From Micromonospora_J zhanjiangensis (GTDB taxonomy: Bacteria > Actinomycetota > Actinomycetes > Mycobacteriales > Micromonosporaceae): a stretch of 26,570 nucleotides of DNA. Position 1 is the first letter of the stretch. Each line of letters starts with the position of its first letter. This document shows, piece by piece, positions 14,303-21,727 of the stretch. The notes below the pieces were generated by a model. The model had not been told where the DNA came from, made no database searches, and saw only the letters and a list, made by a program, of their open reading frames with translations. Made by a program: the position numbers and the translations under genes. The stretch covers positions 1-26,570 of the forward strand of contig NZ_JBHSBN010000045.1 in the NCBI RefSeq assembly GCF_042650605.1, in the 5' to 3' direction.

Positions 14303-14476
14303 ATGAGCGAGCCGACCGTATCGACTACCTGCCGATCCTGCGCGGGCATGGGCTGGAAGTACAGCACACAGCGATCCGCGCTGCGCACCGTCGCCGACGG
14401 CGGCGGCCGGGCTCGGCGGCTGGCGCGTCGGTCGTGCCTGGACTGTGCCGGCGTCGGCCGGACGGCTTGCTCGTGA
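14303..14476 (+). CDS. Small Cys-rich (DnaJ-type zinc motif) protein, 57 aa
   Basis: From ATG 14303 the product has two CxxCxG motifs, CRSCAGMG near residue 10 and CLDCAGVG near residue 45. They are arranged as in the DnaJ zinc-binding hairpin, so one zinc ion is likely bound. Such very small zinc proteins occur between the regulators of actinobacterial integrative elements; no function is known. It is divergent from the XRE gene and appears to be the first gene of the plus-strand module. The short start distance from a palindrome suggests repression control. Confidence 0.65.
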   Translation: MSEPTVSTTCRSCAGMGWKYSTQRSALRTVADGGGRARRLARRSCLDCAGVGRTACS

Positions 14477-14570
14477 GCTGGCACCGGGGCGGGTGCCGGC
14501 GTACGGCCGTCGGCAAGCGGCCACCCGAATGCCCGCCCGCCTCGGTGCCCACCAACCCGGGAGCCCGGTC

Positions 14571-14846
14571 GTGACCCCGCAGCCCGGTGACGTCCTGGTC
14601 ATCGACGGGCAGGCGTCGGTGCAGTTCGCTGGCGACCGTCGGCTCCTGCTGCGGGTGACGGTGGTCGACCAGAGGCCGACCTATCACGGCTGGATCTGGC
14701 TCACTGGCTATGTCTTGGACGGCACCGGGCAGGCGATCGACAAACGCGAGGTGTTCGTCCAAGTCGCCGGGCTCCGCTACGCCAGCCGCCCCCGGCCGGC
14801 GCGGCCGGCGGCCCCAGCGCGGGCGGCGGGGAGGCGGCGTGTTTGA
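14571..14846 (+). CDS. Small SH3-like protein of AICE type, 91 aa
   Basis: The start is GTG 14571, with GGGAG 7 bases upstream. The product reads PGDVLVIDGQASVQFAGDRRLLLRVTVV, then YHGWIWLTGYVLDGTGQAIDKREVFVQVAGLR, an all-beta pattern with the conserved GWxWLxGY core. I know this pattern from hypothetical proteins of Streptomyces and Micromonospora integrative elements; no function is assigned. The tail after residue 75 is Pro/Arg/Ala-rich. It overlaps the next, paralogous gene by 8 bases. Confidence 0.75.
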   Translation: MTPQPGDVLVIDGQASVQFAGDRRLLLRVTVVDQRPTYHGWIWLTGYVLDGTGQAIDKREVFVQVAGLRYASRPRPARPAAPARAAGRRRV

Positions 14847-15082
14847 CGTTCGCGTACGTCTCGGTGACGTCGTCCACCTGGCCGCGTCCGACCGGTTACC
14901 GGCCCTCGGACGGCCCGGTCGCGGTGTGGGTGACTGGGGTCCGGATGGTGACCAACCGGCCCGAGTACGACCGTTGGTTGTGGCTGGAAGGGCTCAAGAT
15001 GCTGCCCGACGGCCGGCACGGTGACCAGACACAGATCCTCGTGCGCGCCGACCGGCTTGCCGGCGACGGGCCGGAACGGTGA
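14839..15082 (+). pseudogene. Paralogue of the SH3-like protein, probably frameshifted
   Basis: GTG 14839 follows GGGGAGG at close spacing and begins FDVRVRLGDVVHLAASDRL, which aligns with the PGDVLVIDG start of the preceding protein. That frame then degenerates. The conserved second half (VAVWVTGVR, then YDRWLWLEGLKMLPDG and TQILVRADRLAG) is in the next frame, reaching TGA at 15080-15082. One extra base between about 14895 and 14915 explains this. Alternatively translation starts at TTG 14843 in the second frame, but that start has no homologous N-terminus. Confidence 0.6.
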
Positions 15083-15402
15083 GCGTCTACCTCACCGCGC
15101 CCGTCCGTGCCCAGCTCGCCGCCGCGCAGCGCTTGCTTGACCGGCACACCCCGTCGAGCGCCGACGGATGCTGCGCCGCCTGTGGCGTTGATGGCCCGTG
15201 TCCGCAGCGGCGGGCCGCGCTACGGGTGTTCGGACGGTACGGCTGCCTTCCTCGCCGTTGGTTGGGCGCTACCCGGCCTGACCTTGTCCAGCCGCCGGCC
15301 GGCTGGTCCGGTTGGCTCGCCGGTGCTGTCGGTGACGCGATGCCGACAGGTCTGACCTGGGGTTGTCTCGTCAAGCTAGCAGGCTCTAAGCTCCTGTATT
15401 GA
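15079..15402 (+). CDS. Small Cys-containing protein of AICE type, 107 aa
   Basis: The start GTG 15079 overlaps the previous stop (GTGA), indicating translational coupling. The product has ADGCCAACGVDGPCPQRRAALRVFGRYGCLPRR, a Cys cluster (CxxC ... C ...C) followed by a conserved-looking RYGxLPRR. This resembles small proteins I associate with actinobacterial element regulators. A zinc role is possible but not shown. The C-terminal 40 residues (PPAGWSGWLAGAVGDAMP) are unremarkable. It is the last gene of the small-gene cluster before the GntR repressor. Confidence 0.65.
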   Translation: MSVYLTAPVRAQLAAAQRLLDRHTPSSADGCCAACGVDGPCPQRRAALRVFGRYGCLPRRWLGATRPDLVQPPAGWSGWLAGAVGDAMPTGLTWGCLVKLAGSKLLY

Positions 15403-15437
15403 CATGCTGTGACCCTTGAATGGTGGGGTGGCCCGCG

Positions 15438-16163
15438 ATGGCGTACGAGATCCCGACGCCGAAGTATCTGCGCGTGTTGAACACGCTGCGCAAGCGCATC
15501 GAGGACGGCGACTACCCGCCCGGCGCCGGTCTACCGTCGGAAAGCCAGCTCTGCACCGAGTTCGGGGTTTCCCGCCCGACCGTGCTCAAGGCCCTGGGCA
15601 TCCTCAAGCAGGACGGCTGGATCGAATCCCAGCAAGGCCGCGGCAGCTTCGTCCGTGGCCGACCTCCGTCCGGCCGCACCTCACCTCAGTACGCGCAAGA
15701 TGCGATCGAGCTGGATGAGACCGCCGACACCGAGATGCTGCACGTCGGCCCTGTCCTCGCCTCACCTCGCGTCGCTGCTGAGCTGAGAATTCCGGAGGGG
15801 ACCCCGGTCTATGAACGGCGCCGGCGGACGGTCGGACCGGCCGGACCGGTCGACCTCATCGCCACCTTCGTGCCCGTGGACATCGCCGTCGGCACCGACA
15901 TCACTAAACCCGACCCGATCCCCGGCGGCCTGCTCGACCACATCACCCGGCACAAGAACCTGCGACCCGACTACGTAACCGAGCGGATGACCGCCCGCCG
16001 CGTTGACCAGGCCGAAGCCAAAGCCCTCGACGTCCCCGACGACGAACCAGCCATGAGCATTGTCATAACAGTCCACCAAGCATCTAGAGACCCAATACTT
16101 ACCTCGATCCTGGTCATGCCTGGTAGCCGCCATGAAGTTGAAGACATGTATCCACTTCCGTAG
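15438..16163 (+). CDS. GntR/HutC-family repressor with UTRA domain (KorSA-like)
   Basis: From ATG 15438 it encodes 241 residues. Residues 10-78 are the GntR winged helix: YLRVLNTLRKRIEDGDYPPG, LPSESQLCTEFGVSRPTVLKALGIL and GWIESQQGRGSFV. Residues about 95-235 form a UTRA ligand domain (EGTPVYERRRRTVGPAGPVDL, GGLLDHI, VTERMTARRVDQAEAKAL and PAMSIVITVHQ). In pSAM2 the GntR protein KorSA represses pra; by analogy this protein likely represses pra and the transfer operon at 18 kb and its own gene. It is separated from pra by the inserted ApeA-like gene. The codons near its 3' end (16060-16160) are less GC-rich, near the insertion boundary. Confidence 0.9.
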   Translation: MAYEIPTPKYLRVLNTLRKRIEDGDYPPGAGLPSESQLCTEFGVSRPTVLKALGILKQDGWIESQQGRGSFVRGRPPSGRTSPQYAQDAIELDETADTEMLHVGPVLASPRVAAELRIPEGTPVYERRRRTVGPAGPVDLIATFVPVDIAVGTDITKPDPIPGGLLDHITRHKNLRPDYVTERMTARRVDQAEAKALDVPDDEPAMSIVITVHQASRDPILTSILVMPGSRHEVEDMYPLP

Positions 16164-16225
16164 CCGCGATCACAAGACAGACTGCTTGCGTCGGCGGTGA
16201 TGCGACTGGCTCGCAATGGTCTGCG

Positions 16226-17572
16226 TTATCCGAATATAGATTGATTTTTTCGCTTCAAGTACTGTAGTTTTTGGTGCGAAAGGATTTTGTCGAACATGGC
16301 ATCTTCGATACCTGCCTCGCGAAGAAGGCAGAAGACAAGCAGCCAGAAAGCGCTATCAGAGATGTAGAGCTGATCCTCGACCGCTTGGCGCATTCGCCTG
16401 CCATAATGGTGCGCTATCTCGTTTCGATGATTCTTCAGCTCCGTTGCCCATTTCCCCGGATCGCAAACCAGTTCGGCGAACTGTGCTCCCGCGATAGAAA
16501 TGCACTCGCTAATTCTCTCAACGAACGTCCGACCCCGAGATTGCCCCGTCTTGATTCTGTCGAATCCTTCCAGCGCGGCGGCGCGATTTAGGAACCTATC
16601 CGACACGTACATCTTTTCGGCATACTTGGTGGCCATCGCCCGCCCAAGTGCGGAACGAAACTTTTCGGTCACCTGCATCCAGGATGCAAGTCCAGCCACG
16701 CCGCCGATATCGTCCAATGTGAAAAAGAGACTGTGCCGGTCGAGCGGTTTGGCATCGTCCTTCCGCAAGGCGGTCCAGGCTGACCATACGGTGAATGATT
16801 CATTCCTGCGACGGCCACCACGGTCTTCAACAAGATCGGGGTGCATGACGCGAATCGTCCCGTATTGTGCACTGCGATCAGTTGCGATAGATACGAGGTC
16901 TTGCAGGTCGCTTGCTTTATCGAGAAGGTCCTCGATTGGAATTACCCGCTCGTAGTGAATAGCCAGAGAAAAGTTTTCTGTTAGAGCAGCAGATGATCCA
17001 GGACTGCTGGTGGAAAGGCCATGTGATAGCCATAGTTCACCCCCATCTGGAAGCGCTACCGTGCGCTGCGGAAGGCGTGACGCATGTAGCTCAACCTGGG
17101 GCGCGTCCACGACTGCTCCATCATTGAATACCTGCACAATTCCACTTTGAGGAACCCACTCAGTCAATCCGTCAAGTGCGAAGTTAAGTTGATTTCCACC
17201 GACTGGCTCCCCTTCGGAAAACCACACTCCCTCATAAACGTGATTGACGTAAATTGCCTCTTCATACGACGGCCCAAATACTCCCCCGCGAGATCTCAAC
17301 TGGAAGCAGCCCTCTAGGGTATAGGCGCGTCCGTTGCACTCACCATGAAGACGACCATAGTTGCCCGACCGGGCAATCAGATCCTCCGAGATTGAAATTC
17401 TGGTGCTGCCATCAGCCATGCGCTCGGGCACTGCCAAGTCTTCAGGTCGACGGAGGCCACCAATCAACGTAAGTCTACCGCCACTGGTCAGATCAAATTT
17501 AAGGATGCCGGGAACCCTTCGCCCCGGCTCGCCCAGCATCCACCAATGTCCGGCTGTTTCGAGGGTCTCCAT
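16226..17572 (-). CDS. ApeA-like HEPN antiphage protein
   Basis: From ATG 17572 (GGAGG 5-6 bases upstream) it encodes 448 residues. The N-terminus (METLETAGHWWMLGEPGRRVPGILKFDL, then GGRLTLIGGL) resembles the ApeA N-terminal domain, with beta-rich repeats up to about residue 220. The C-terminal region is helical and carries the HEPN RNase motif RNxxxH as RNEIAHH (R383 to H388). ApeA proteins are single-gene abortive-infection systems that act through HEPN ribonuclease activity. The gene has many AT-ending codons and is clearly lower in GC than the AICE backbone. It is inverted between the GntR repressor and pra, so it is inferred to be recently acquired cargo. Confidence 0.82.
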   Translation of the reverse strand: METLETAGHWWMLGEPGRRVPGILKFDLTSGGRLTLIGGLRRPEDLAVPERMADGSTRISISEDLIARSGNYGRLHGECNGRAYTLEGCFQLRSRGGVFGPSYEEAIYVNHVYEGVWFSEGEPVGGNQLNFALDGLTEWVPQSGIVQVFNDGAVVDAPQVELHASRLPQRTVALPDGGELWLSHGLSTSSPGSSAALTENFSLAIHYERVIPIEDLLDKASDLQDLVSIATDRSAQYGTIRVMHPDLVEDRGGRRRNESFTVWSAWTALRKDDAKPLDRHSLFFTLDDIGGVAGLASWMQVTEKFRSALGRAMATKYAEKMYVSDRFLNRAAALEGFDRIKTGQSRGRTFVERISECISIAGAQFAELVCDPGKWATELKNHRNEIAHHYGRRMRQAVEDQLYISDSAFWLLVFCLLREAGIEDAMFDKILSHQKLQYLKRKNQSIFG

Positions 17573-18030
17573 CCATTCCTCCACGCGTGGGCAGCCAAAT
17601 AGGATCCCATATGGCTTCTGCTCGCGCAAGGCCCACCAAGAGGTCGTCAACGGACTCGCTTCGCCAACTCGGACACGCTGCCAGGAAAGGGCTTTGGCGG
17701 GTCGGTGACAGTCGACTGGCAAACCCACGCGACTTCGGCACGGTGTGTAGCCAGACCGATCCTGAGAGTTCGAGTTTGTGACAGAGCACAGCGCCCGCGC
17801 AAGCTGTTGCTAGCTGGGTCGACAAGCCGTGCACAGCCCGGAGCGCCACCACGAAGGCTCACATCGGCTCTCTTGACCACGCTACGGTCCAAGAACTCGG
17901 GCGTCGCCTGATGCCGTCGGTCCAACGTGCCATCCGCTCCACATCAACCTTGCTCATGCTTACAAGTTGCCGTATCTTGTCAGATCAACCGGTTGTATTT
18001 TTGACGACTGTGAGGCTGGGAGGCTGTGTA
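17573..18030. promoter_or_regulatory. Intergenic region between ApeA-like gene and pra
   Basis: These 458 bases contain no gene I can support; frames on the minus strand continue upstream of the ApeA start but lack starts and complexity. Close to pra, ACAAG-N9-CTTGT (about 17961-17979) is an inverted repeat, and a T-rich stretch (TTGTATTTTTGAC) lies near 17991. Both are candidates for the operator and promoter of the transfer operon. Confidence 0.4.
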
Positions 18031-18468
18031 GTGGTTCCGATGACGTTGAAGGTGCCGGTCCCGTTCGAGTACGTGTTTCCCTCCGGGGCGTTGTGCCTGG
18101 GTGTGGCGCCTCAGGTGGACTTTGACCGGCGGAATGAGCCGGACAACCAGGCGCGGGACAAGGAGACCGGCGAGCGGGTCTGGGTAGTGCGCGTCCTGGA
18201 CCTGGACCCGGAGGCCGGGAAGTTCGGTCGGTCCACTGAGGTGAAGGTCAAGGTGATCGCGCCGCAGCAGCCGGTACCGCCTGCCTCGACGGTGCCGGGT
18301 TACCCGCCGGCAGTGGAGTTCGAGGGCCTGACCCTGACGCCGTACGTCGACTCGCAGCGGTGCAAGCCGGGCCGGTCGTCGGGTGATTGCCGGTCGCGGA
18401 TGGCGTACTCGCTGCGCGCGTCGTCCCTCGTTCCGGCCGGCTCGGTCGTATCGCCGGCGGCTGCCTGA
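18031..18468 (+). CDS. pra: Pra: plasmid replication, integration and excision activator
   Basis: The start GTG 18031 has GGGAGG 7 bases upstream; ATG 18040 is an alternative. The 145-residue protein reads VPVPFEYVFPSGALCLGVAPQVDFDRR, QARDKETGERVWVVRVLDLDP, STEVKVKVIAPQQPVPP, then VEFEGLTLTPYVD and RMAYSLRASSL. These are the characteristic landmarks of the Pra family of pSAM2-like elements. Pra switches the element from integrated to replicating state by activating rep, xis and int, and is itself repressed by KorSA. Its position at the head of the operon agrees with that role. Confidence 0.92.
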   Translation: MVPMTLKVPVPFEYVFPSGALCLGVAPQVDFDRRNEPDNQARDKETGERVWVVRVLDLDPEAGKFGRSTEVKVKVIAPQQPVPPASTVPGYPPAVEFEGLTLTPYVDSQRCKPGRSSGDCRSRMAYSLRASSLVPAGSVVSPAAA

Positions 18469-18564
18469 CCTTTTGAGCGCGCGGGGCGGGTCGTTTCCCC
18501 GCCAAGAGTCCCGACCCGTCCCGCGCGTCGACCCCTCAATCCCTCACATGTGAAGGAGGGCCTG

Positions 18565-18645
18565 GTGCCCACCGTAGTTCAGGCTGCCCTGATCCAGCCG
18601 CACCCCTCGTCTGGCCGGCTGCTGCTGTCGGGGCGGTGGTCGTGA
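18565..18645 (+). CDS. 26-aa microprotein in the transfer operon
   Basis: GTG 18565 is preceded by AAGGAGGG at a spacing of about 4-5, one of the best ribosome binding sites in the window. The product (PTVVQAALIQPHPSSGRLLLSGRWS) ends at TGA 18643-18645, which overlaps the ATG of the next gene (TGATG). It may be a genuine small protein or a leader that couples translation to the zinc ribbon and FtsK genes. Confidence 0.5.
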   Translation: MPTVVQAALIQPHPSSGRLLLSGRWS

Positions 18646-18890
18646 TGCCGCGTACTCGTATGGCGTGGCTGCGTCACGCGTTCCGGGAGGTGGAGGCGCG
18701 GCTTTGCCGGCTGCTCGGATTGCCGCCGGTGGCGGTGTCGGTGGCGGCGATCCGCTGCCCGCACTGCGCCGAGTGGGTTACGCCGCGTCGGTTCGATCTC
18801 GCGCACATGGCGTGCCGGTCGTGTCTGGCGACGTTGTTCCGCCCGCGTCGAGTGTCGGCGTCGTTTGGTGGTGGCCGGTCGTGCCGCTGA
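18645..18890 (+). CDS. Small zinc ribbon protein, 81 aa
   Basis: From ATG 18645 it encodes 81 residues: a basic helical N-terminus (RMAWLRHAFREVEARLCRLLG) followed by CPHCAEWVTPRRFDLAHMACRSC, a CxxC...CxxC zinc ribbon at about 38-60. It is translationally coupled to the microprotein before it and overlaps the FtsK-like gene start by 10 bases. Its place between pra and the translocase suggests a transfer-related role. No specific function is known. Confidence 0.7.
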   Translation: MPRTRMAWLRHAFREVEARLCRLLGLPPVAVSVAAIRCPHCAEWVTPRRFDLAHMACRSCLATLFRPRRVSASFGGGRSCR

Positions 18891-20311
18891 TCAACGTGAT
18901 CCCTGGGGACAAGATCCCTACCGCGCCGTTCAATGTCCGGCTACCCGTGTGCCGGGTACCCGGCTGGCTCCTCGCCCTCTGGTGGTTGCTGCGCGGCCTG
19001 ACCCGGTTGACCGTCCTGGCGGTCCGGTACTGGTGGCTGACCGCGCCGACCGTCGCGGCCGCGTGGATACGGGTCCGCTACGGCTGGCCGACCCTCGGCG
19101 CCGTCGTCCTGGTCCTCACGGCCGTCGGCGTCGCCTGGTGGCGGCTGCACCCGTCGTCCTGGTGGCGGTTCGGCTGCTACCCGCTGGTCGGCCGGTGGCG
19201 GCGGTTGTGGGTGTACCGGCGGCGGTGGTCGTCGGTGATGGCCACCTGCGGGCTGGCGATGGCGTTCGCCGGGGAGCGGTACGTGCCGCAGCTTCTGGCC
19301 GTGCGGTGTGACCGGTTCGGGGACCGGGTGACGGTGCGGATGCTGCCCGGCCAGATCCCGGACGACTGGGGGCAGGCCGCGGAACGCCTCGCCTACGCCT
19401 TCCGCCTGCGCGACGGCCGGGCCGCGTCGGCCGGGCGACCGGATCGGGTGGTGCTGCACTTCAACCGCCGCGACCCCCTCGCCGCCACCGTCGCACCCCT
19501 GCCAGTGCCGGAGGTGCCCGACCTAACCGGCCTGGCGCTCGGCGTCCAAGAGGACGGCCAGCTCTACCAGCTACGCCTCGCCGGGTCGCATGTGCTCATC
19601 GCCGGGGCGACGAACTCGGGCAAGGGCTCTGTCATCTGGTCCCTACTGCGGTCCCTGGCGGGTGGGATCCGGTCGGGGTTGGTGGAGGTGTGGGCGTTCG
19701 ACCCCAAGGGCGGCATGGAACTCGCGGCGGGGGTGCCGTTGTTCGCCCGGTTCGCCTACGACGACCCGGACAGCATGGCCGGCGTCCTGGAGGAAGCCGT
19801 CAAACGCATGCGCCAACGCGCGGCTCGGCTGCGGGGCGTGACCCGGCAGCACGTGCCGACGGCGGATGAGCCGTTGCTGGTCCTGGTCGTCGACGAGCTG
19901 GCCGCACTGACCGCGTACATCACCGACCGGAAGGTCCGCGACCGCATCCGCGAATCCCTCGGCCTGCTCCTCAGTCAGGGGCGGGCGGTCGGGGTGCACG
20001 TCATTGCGGCGTTGCAGGACCCGCGTAAGGACGTCCTGCCGTTCCGCGATTTGTTCCCGACCCGGATCGGGTTGCGGATGACCGAACCGGAGCAGGCGGA
20101 CATGGTCCTCGGCGACGGTGCCCGCGACCGGGGCGCCGTCTGCGACCGGATCCCCGAAACGGCGCCCGGTGTCGGCTACGTCGTCCTCGACGGGCGGCGG
20201 GAGCCGGTACGGGTGCGGTTCTCCTACCTCACCGACGACGACATCCGCCACCTCGGCCGCGAACACCGCCGCCTCACCCCCGACACCGACGAGAGCGAGG
20301 TGACCCGATGA
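18881..20311 (+). CDS. FtsK/SpoIIIE-type DNA translocase (TraB/TraSA-like)
   Basis: From GTG 18881 it encodes 476 residues. Two membrane segments lie at about 30-52 and 70-88. The motor domain has Walker A GATNSGKGS at 242-250 and Walker B LLVLVVDEL at 332-340. The FtsK signatures WAFDPKGGMEL and QDPRKDVLPFRDLFPTRIGLRMTEPEQADMVLG follow. In AICEs and Streptomyces plasmids such proteins form a hexameric septal pump that moves double-stranded DNA between mycelia, needing only this protein and a cis locus. The protein is shorter than classical TraB and closer to the compact AICE FtsK-type. It overlaps the zinc ribbon gene and, by ATGA, the DUF2637 gene. Confidence 0.92.
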   Translation: MPLINVIPGDKIPTAPFNVRLPVCRVPGWLLALWWLLRGLTRLTVLAVRYWWLTAPTVAAAWIRVRYGWPTLGAVVLVLTAVGVAWWRLHPSSWWRFGCYPLVGRWRRLWVYRRRWSSVMATCGLAMAFAGERYVPQLLAVRCDRFGDRVTVRMLPGQIPDDWGQAAERLAYAFRLRDGRAASAGRPDRVVLHFNRRDPLAATVAPLPVPEVPDLTGLALGVQEDGQLYQLRLAGSHVLIAGATNSGKGSVIWSLLRSLAGGIRSGLVEVWAFDPKGGMELAAGVPLFARFAYDDPDSMAGVLEEAVKRMRQRAARLRGVTRQHVPTADEPLLVLVVDELAALTAYITDRKVRDRIRESLGLLLSQGRAVGVHVIAALQDPRKDVLPFRDLFPTRIGLRMTEPEQADMVLGDGARDRGAVCDRIPETAPGVGYVVLDGRREPVRVRFSYLTDDDIRHLGREHRRLTPDTDESEVTR

Positions 20312-20964
20312 GCAAGCAGGCAACCTCGGCCGGGGAGCGGGTGGAGGGCGTGGTCCTGGTCGTCATCGTCATCACCGTCGGCAGCCTCGCCGGGGCCGCG
20401 TCGTTCACGCACGTGCATGACTGGACGATGGCGAACTCGCCAGGGCACACCGGGGACTGGTTCGGCTGGGCCAACGCCGCCATCTCCGAACTCATCCCCA
20501 TCGCCGCCCTCCTGATCATCCGCCGCCGGCGGCGGACGGGCGGGTCGATCGGCTACCCGATGTTCCTGCTCATCGCCGCCGTGATCCTGTCTCTGTCGGC
20601 ACAGTTGGCGGTCGCCAAGCCGGGTGTGTCCGGGTGGCTGCTGTCGGCCGTCCCCGCGCTGGCGTTCCTCGGCCTGTCCAAGCTCGTCTTCTCGACGTCG
20701 GCGAAGCCTGAACCGGCCGGCGAGTCGGTGTCGGAGACGGATGACGTGCCGGCCAGGCAGACGACGACTGTCTCCGATGGCGAGTCGGTCGAGCAGCCGG
20801 CGCGGCCTGTCCGCGGCCTCGTCCCTGTTGTCGGACAACACGACCTGGCGGCGCCGGTCGACCAGGTGCGGCCGGTCGTCGAGCAGCGACGGCCGCGGTT
20901 GGTTCCTGTTCCGGCGGCGGCGTTCTCCGCTCGTCGTGTTGCTGCTTCCAGTCAGGAGGGCTGA
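20308..20964 (+). CDS. DUF2637 membrane protein (Spd-like)
   Basis: The start ATG 20308 overlaps the translocase stop (ATGA). The 218-residue protein has an N-terminal membrane domain: VVLVVIVITVGSLAGAASFTHVHDW, ANAAISELIPIAALLIIRRRRR, MFLLIAAVILSLSAQLAVAK and WLLSAVPALAFLGLSKLVF. This is the DUF2637 pattern found beside TraB/FtsK in actinobacterial plasmids. The C-terminal 85 residues are acidic-then-basic, Pro/Val-rich and probably disordered. Such Spd-type proteins are thought to help spread the element along the recipient mycelium. Confidence 0.9.
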   Translation: MSKQATSAGERVEGVVLVVIVITVGSLAGAASFTHVHDWTMANSPGHTGDWFGWANAAISELIPIAALLIIRRRRRTGGSIGYPMFLLIAAVILSLSAQLAVAKPGVSGWLLSAVPALAFLGLSKLVFSTSAKPEPAGESVSETDDVPARQTTTVSDGESVEQPARPVRGLVPVVGQHDLAAPVDQVRPVVEQRRPRLVPVPAAAFSARRVAASSQEG

Positions 20965-21266
20965 TCGTGTTCGTGCAACGGATGCTCCTCCGGCCGTGGT
21001 GGCCGGACATGCCTCAGATCATGGGGATCGCTGGCGCCGTGGCGGGCGAAGTTCTGACGAGCGTCGAGCAGGCTCAAACCCCGGTTCGGTCCGCCGCGCA
21101 CCCGAGCCGCGTCGTGGTCGTCCTGCCCGTCGTCCTCCCAGAAGCAGACAGGGCAGATGCCGTAGCCGCCTCGCTCGTCCAGCGTCAGATACCCACAACA
21201 CGGACACGGGTACGGCCCACCCTCGGGACCTCGGAACACGTTTACGAACGGCCCGTCATCGGTCAC
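20952..21266 (-). CDS. CPCC family cysteine-rich protein, antisense within the operon
   Basis: From GTG 21266 it encodes 104 residues. It carries the family hallmark PCPCCGYLTLDERGGYGICPVCFWEDDGQDD, followed by GGPNRGLSLLDARQNFARHGASD and LRHVRPPRPEE. The four Cys of CPCC...CPVC probably bind zinc. The function is unknown. Its 3' end overlaps the DUF2637 gene by 13 bases and its 5' end lies 45 bp from the rep start. A CAGACT box 6-11 bases upstream of the GTG could be a -10 element. Confidence 0.85.
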   Translation of the reverse strand: MTDDGPFVNVFRGPEGGPYPCPCCGYLTLDERGGYGICPVCFWEDDGQDDHDAARVRGGPNRGLSLLDARQNFARHGASDPHDLRHVRPPRPEEHPLHEHDQPS

Positions 21267-21310
21267 GCCACGCAGTCTGGCACGCCGGTGACCGGAACGG
21301 AGGCCCTCCG

Positions 21311-21709
21311 ATGACCAGCCCGCAACTCGAACTCATCACCGCCAGCCCCGCTCCGACTCCGACCCCGCGCCCGCCGGTGCGGCCGGGGTCGCGGGCGGAC
21401 CGGATGCGCAAGCCCCTGGCCAAGGACGCGCTCAAGCAGCTCGCCGAACAACACGGCGTCTGCACCCGGCCGCTCGTGCTGCGCCGCACCGACACCCACA
21501 CCGGCCAAACCGAGGTCGTGGAGGTTCCCTGCGGCGCGACCCTGGCGGCGAAGTGCAAGCCCTGTGCCGAACGTGGCCGGCGGCTGCGGATCCAGCAGAT
21601 CCGGGAAGGCTGGCACCTCGCCGACGAACCGGCCGAACCCGCCGACCGACCCGACCGGGAAGTTCTCGACCTGGTCCAGCAGCGGGCACACCTGGAATTC
21701 GACCGGTAA
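21311..21709 (+). CDS. N-terminal part of the replication initiator (zinc finger portion)
   Basis: From ATG 21311 (GGAGG 7 bases upstream) it encodes 132 residues. It carries GVCTRPLVLRR, VPCGATLAAKCKPCAERGRRLRIQQIREGWHLADEP, the Cys-rich N-terminal region of AICE replication initiators. In that family the region is fused to the HUH domain. Here the frame stops with TAA at 21707-21709, and the remainder continues in the same frame from 21728. A single C-to-T change (CAA to TAA) could account for the interruption. Alternatively both parts work as separate subunits. Confidence 0.8.
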   Translation: MTSPQLELITASPAPTPTPRPPVRPGSRADRMRKPLAKDALKQLAEQHGVCTRPLVLRRTDTHTGQTEVVEVPCGATLAAKCKPCAERGRRLRIQQIREGWHLADEPAEPADRPDREVLDLVQQRAHLEFDR

Positions 21710-21727
21710 GCCCTCCACTACCAGCCC

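Noticed and set aside
16583..16598. Another att-like core (GATTTAGGAAC)
   Set aside because: It lies within the coding sequence of the ApeA-like gene and shares only a short run with the tRNA core.
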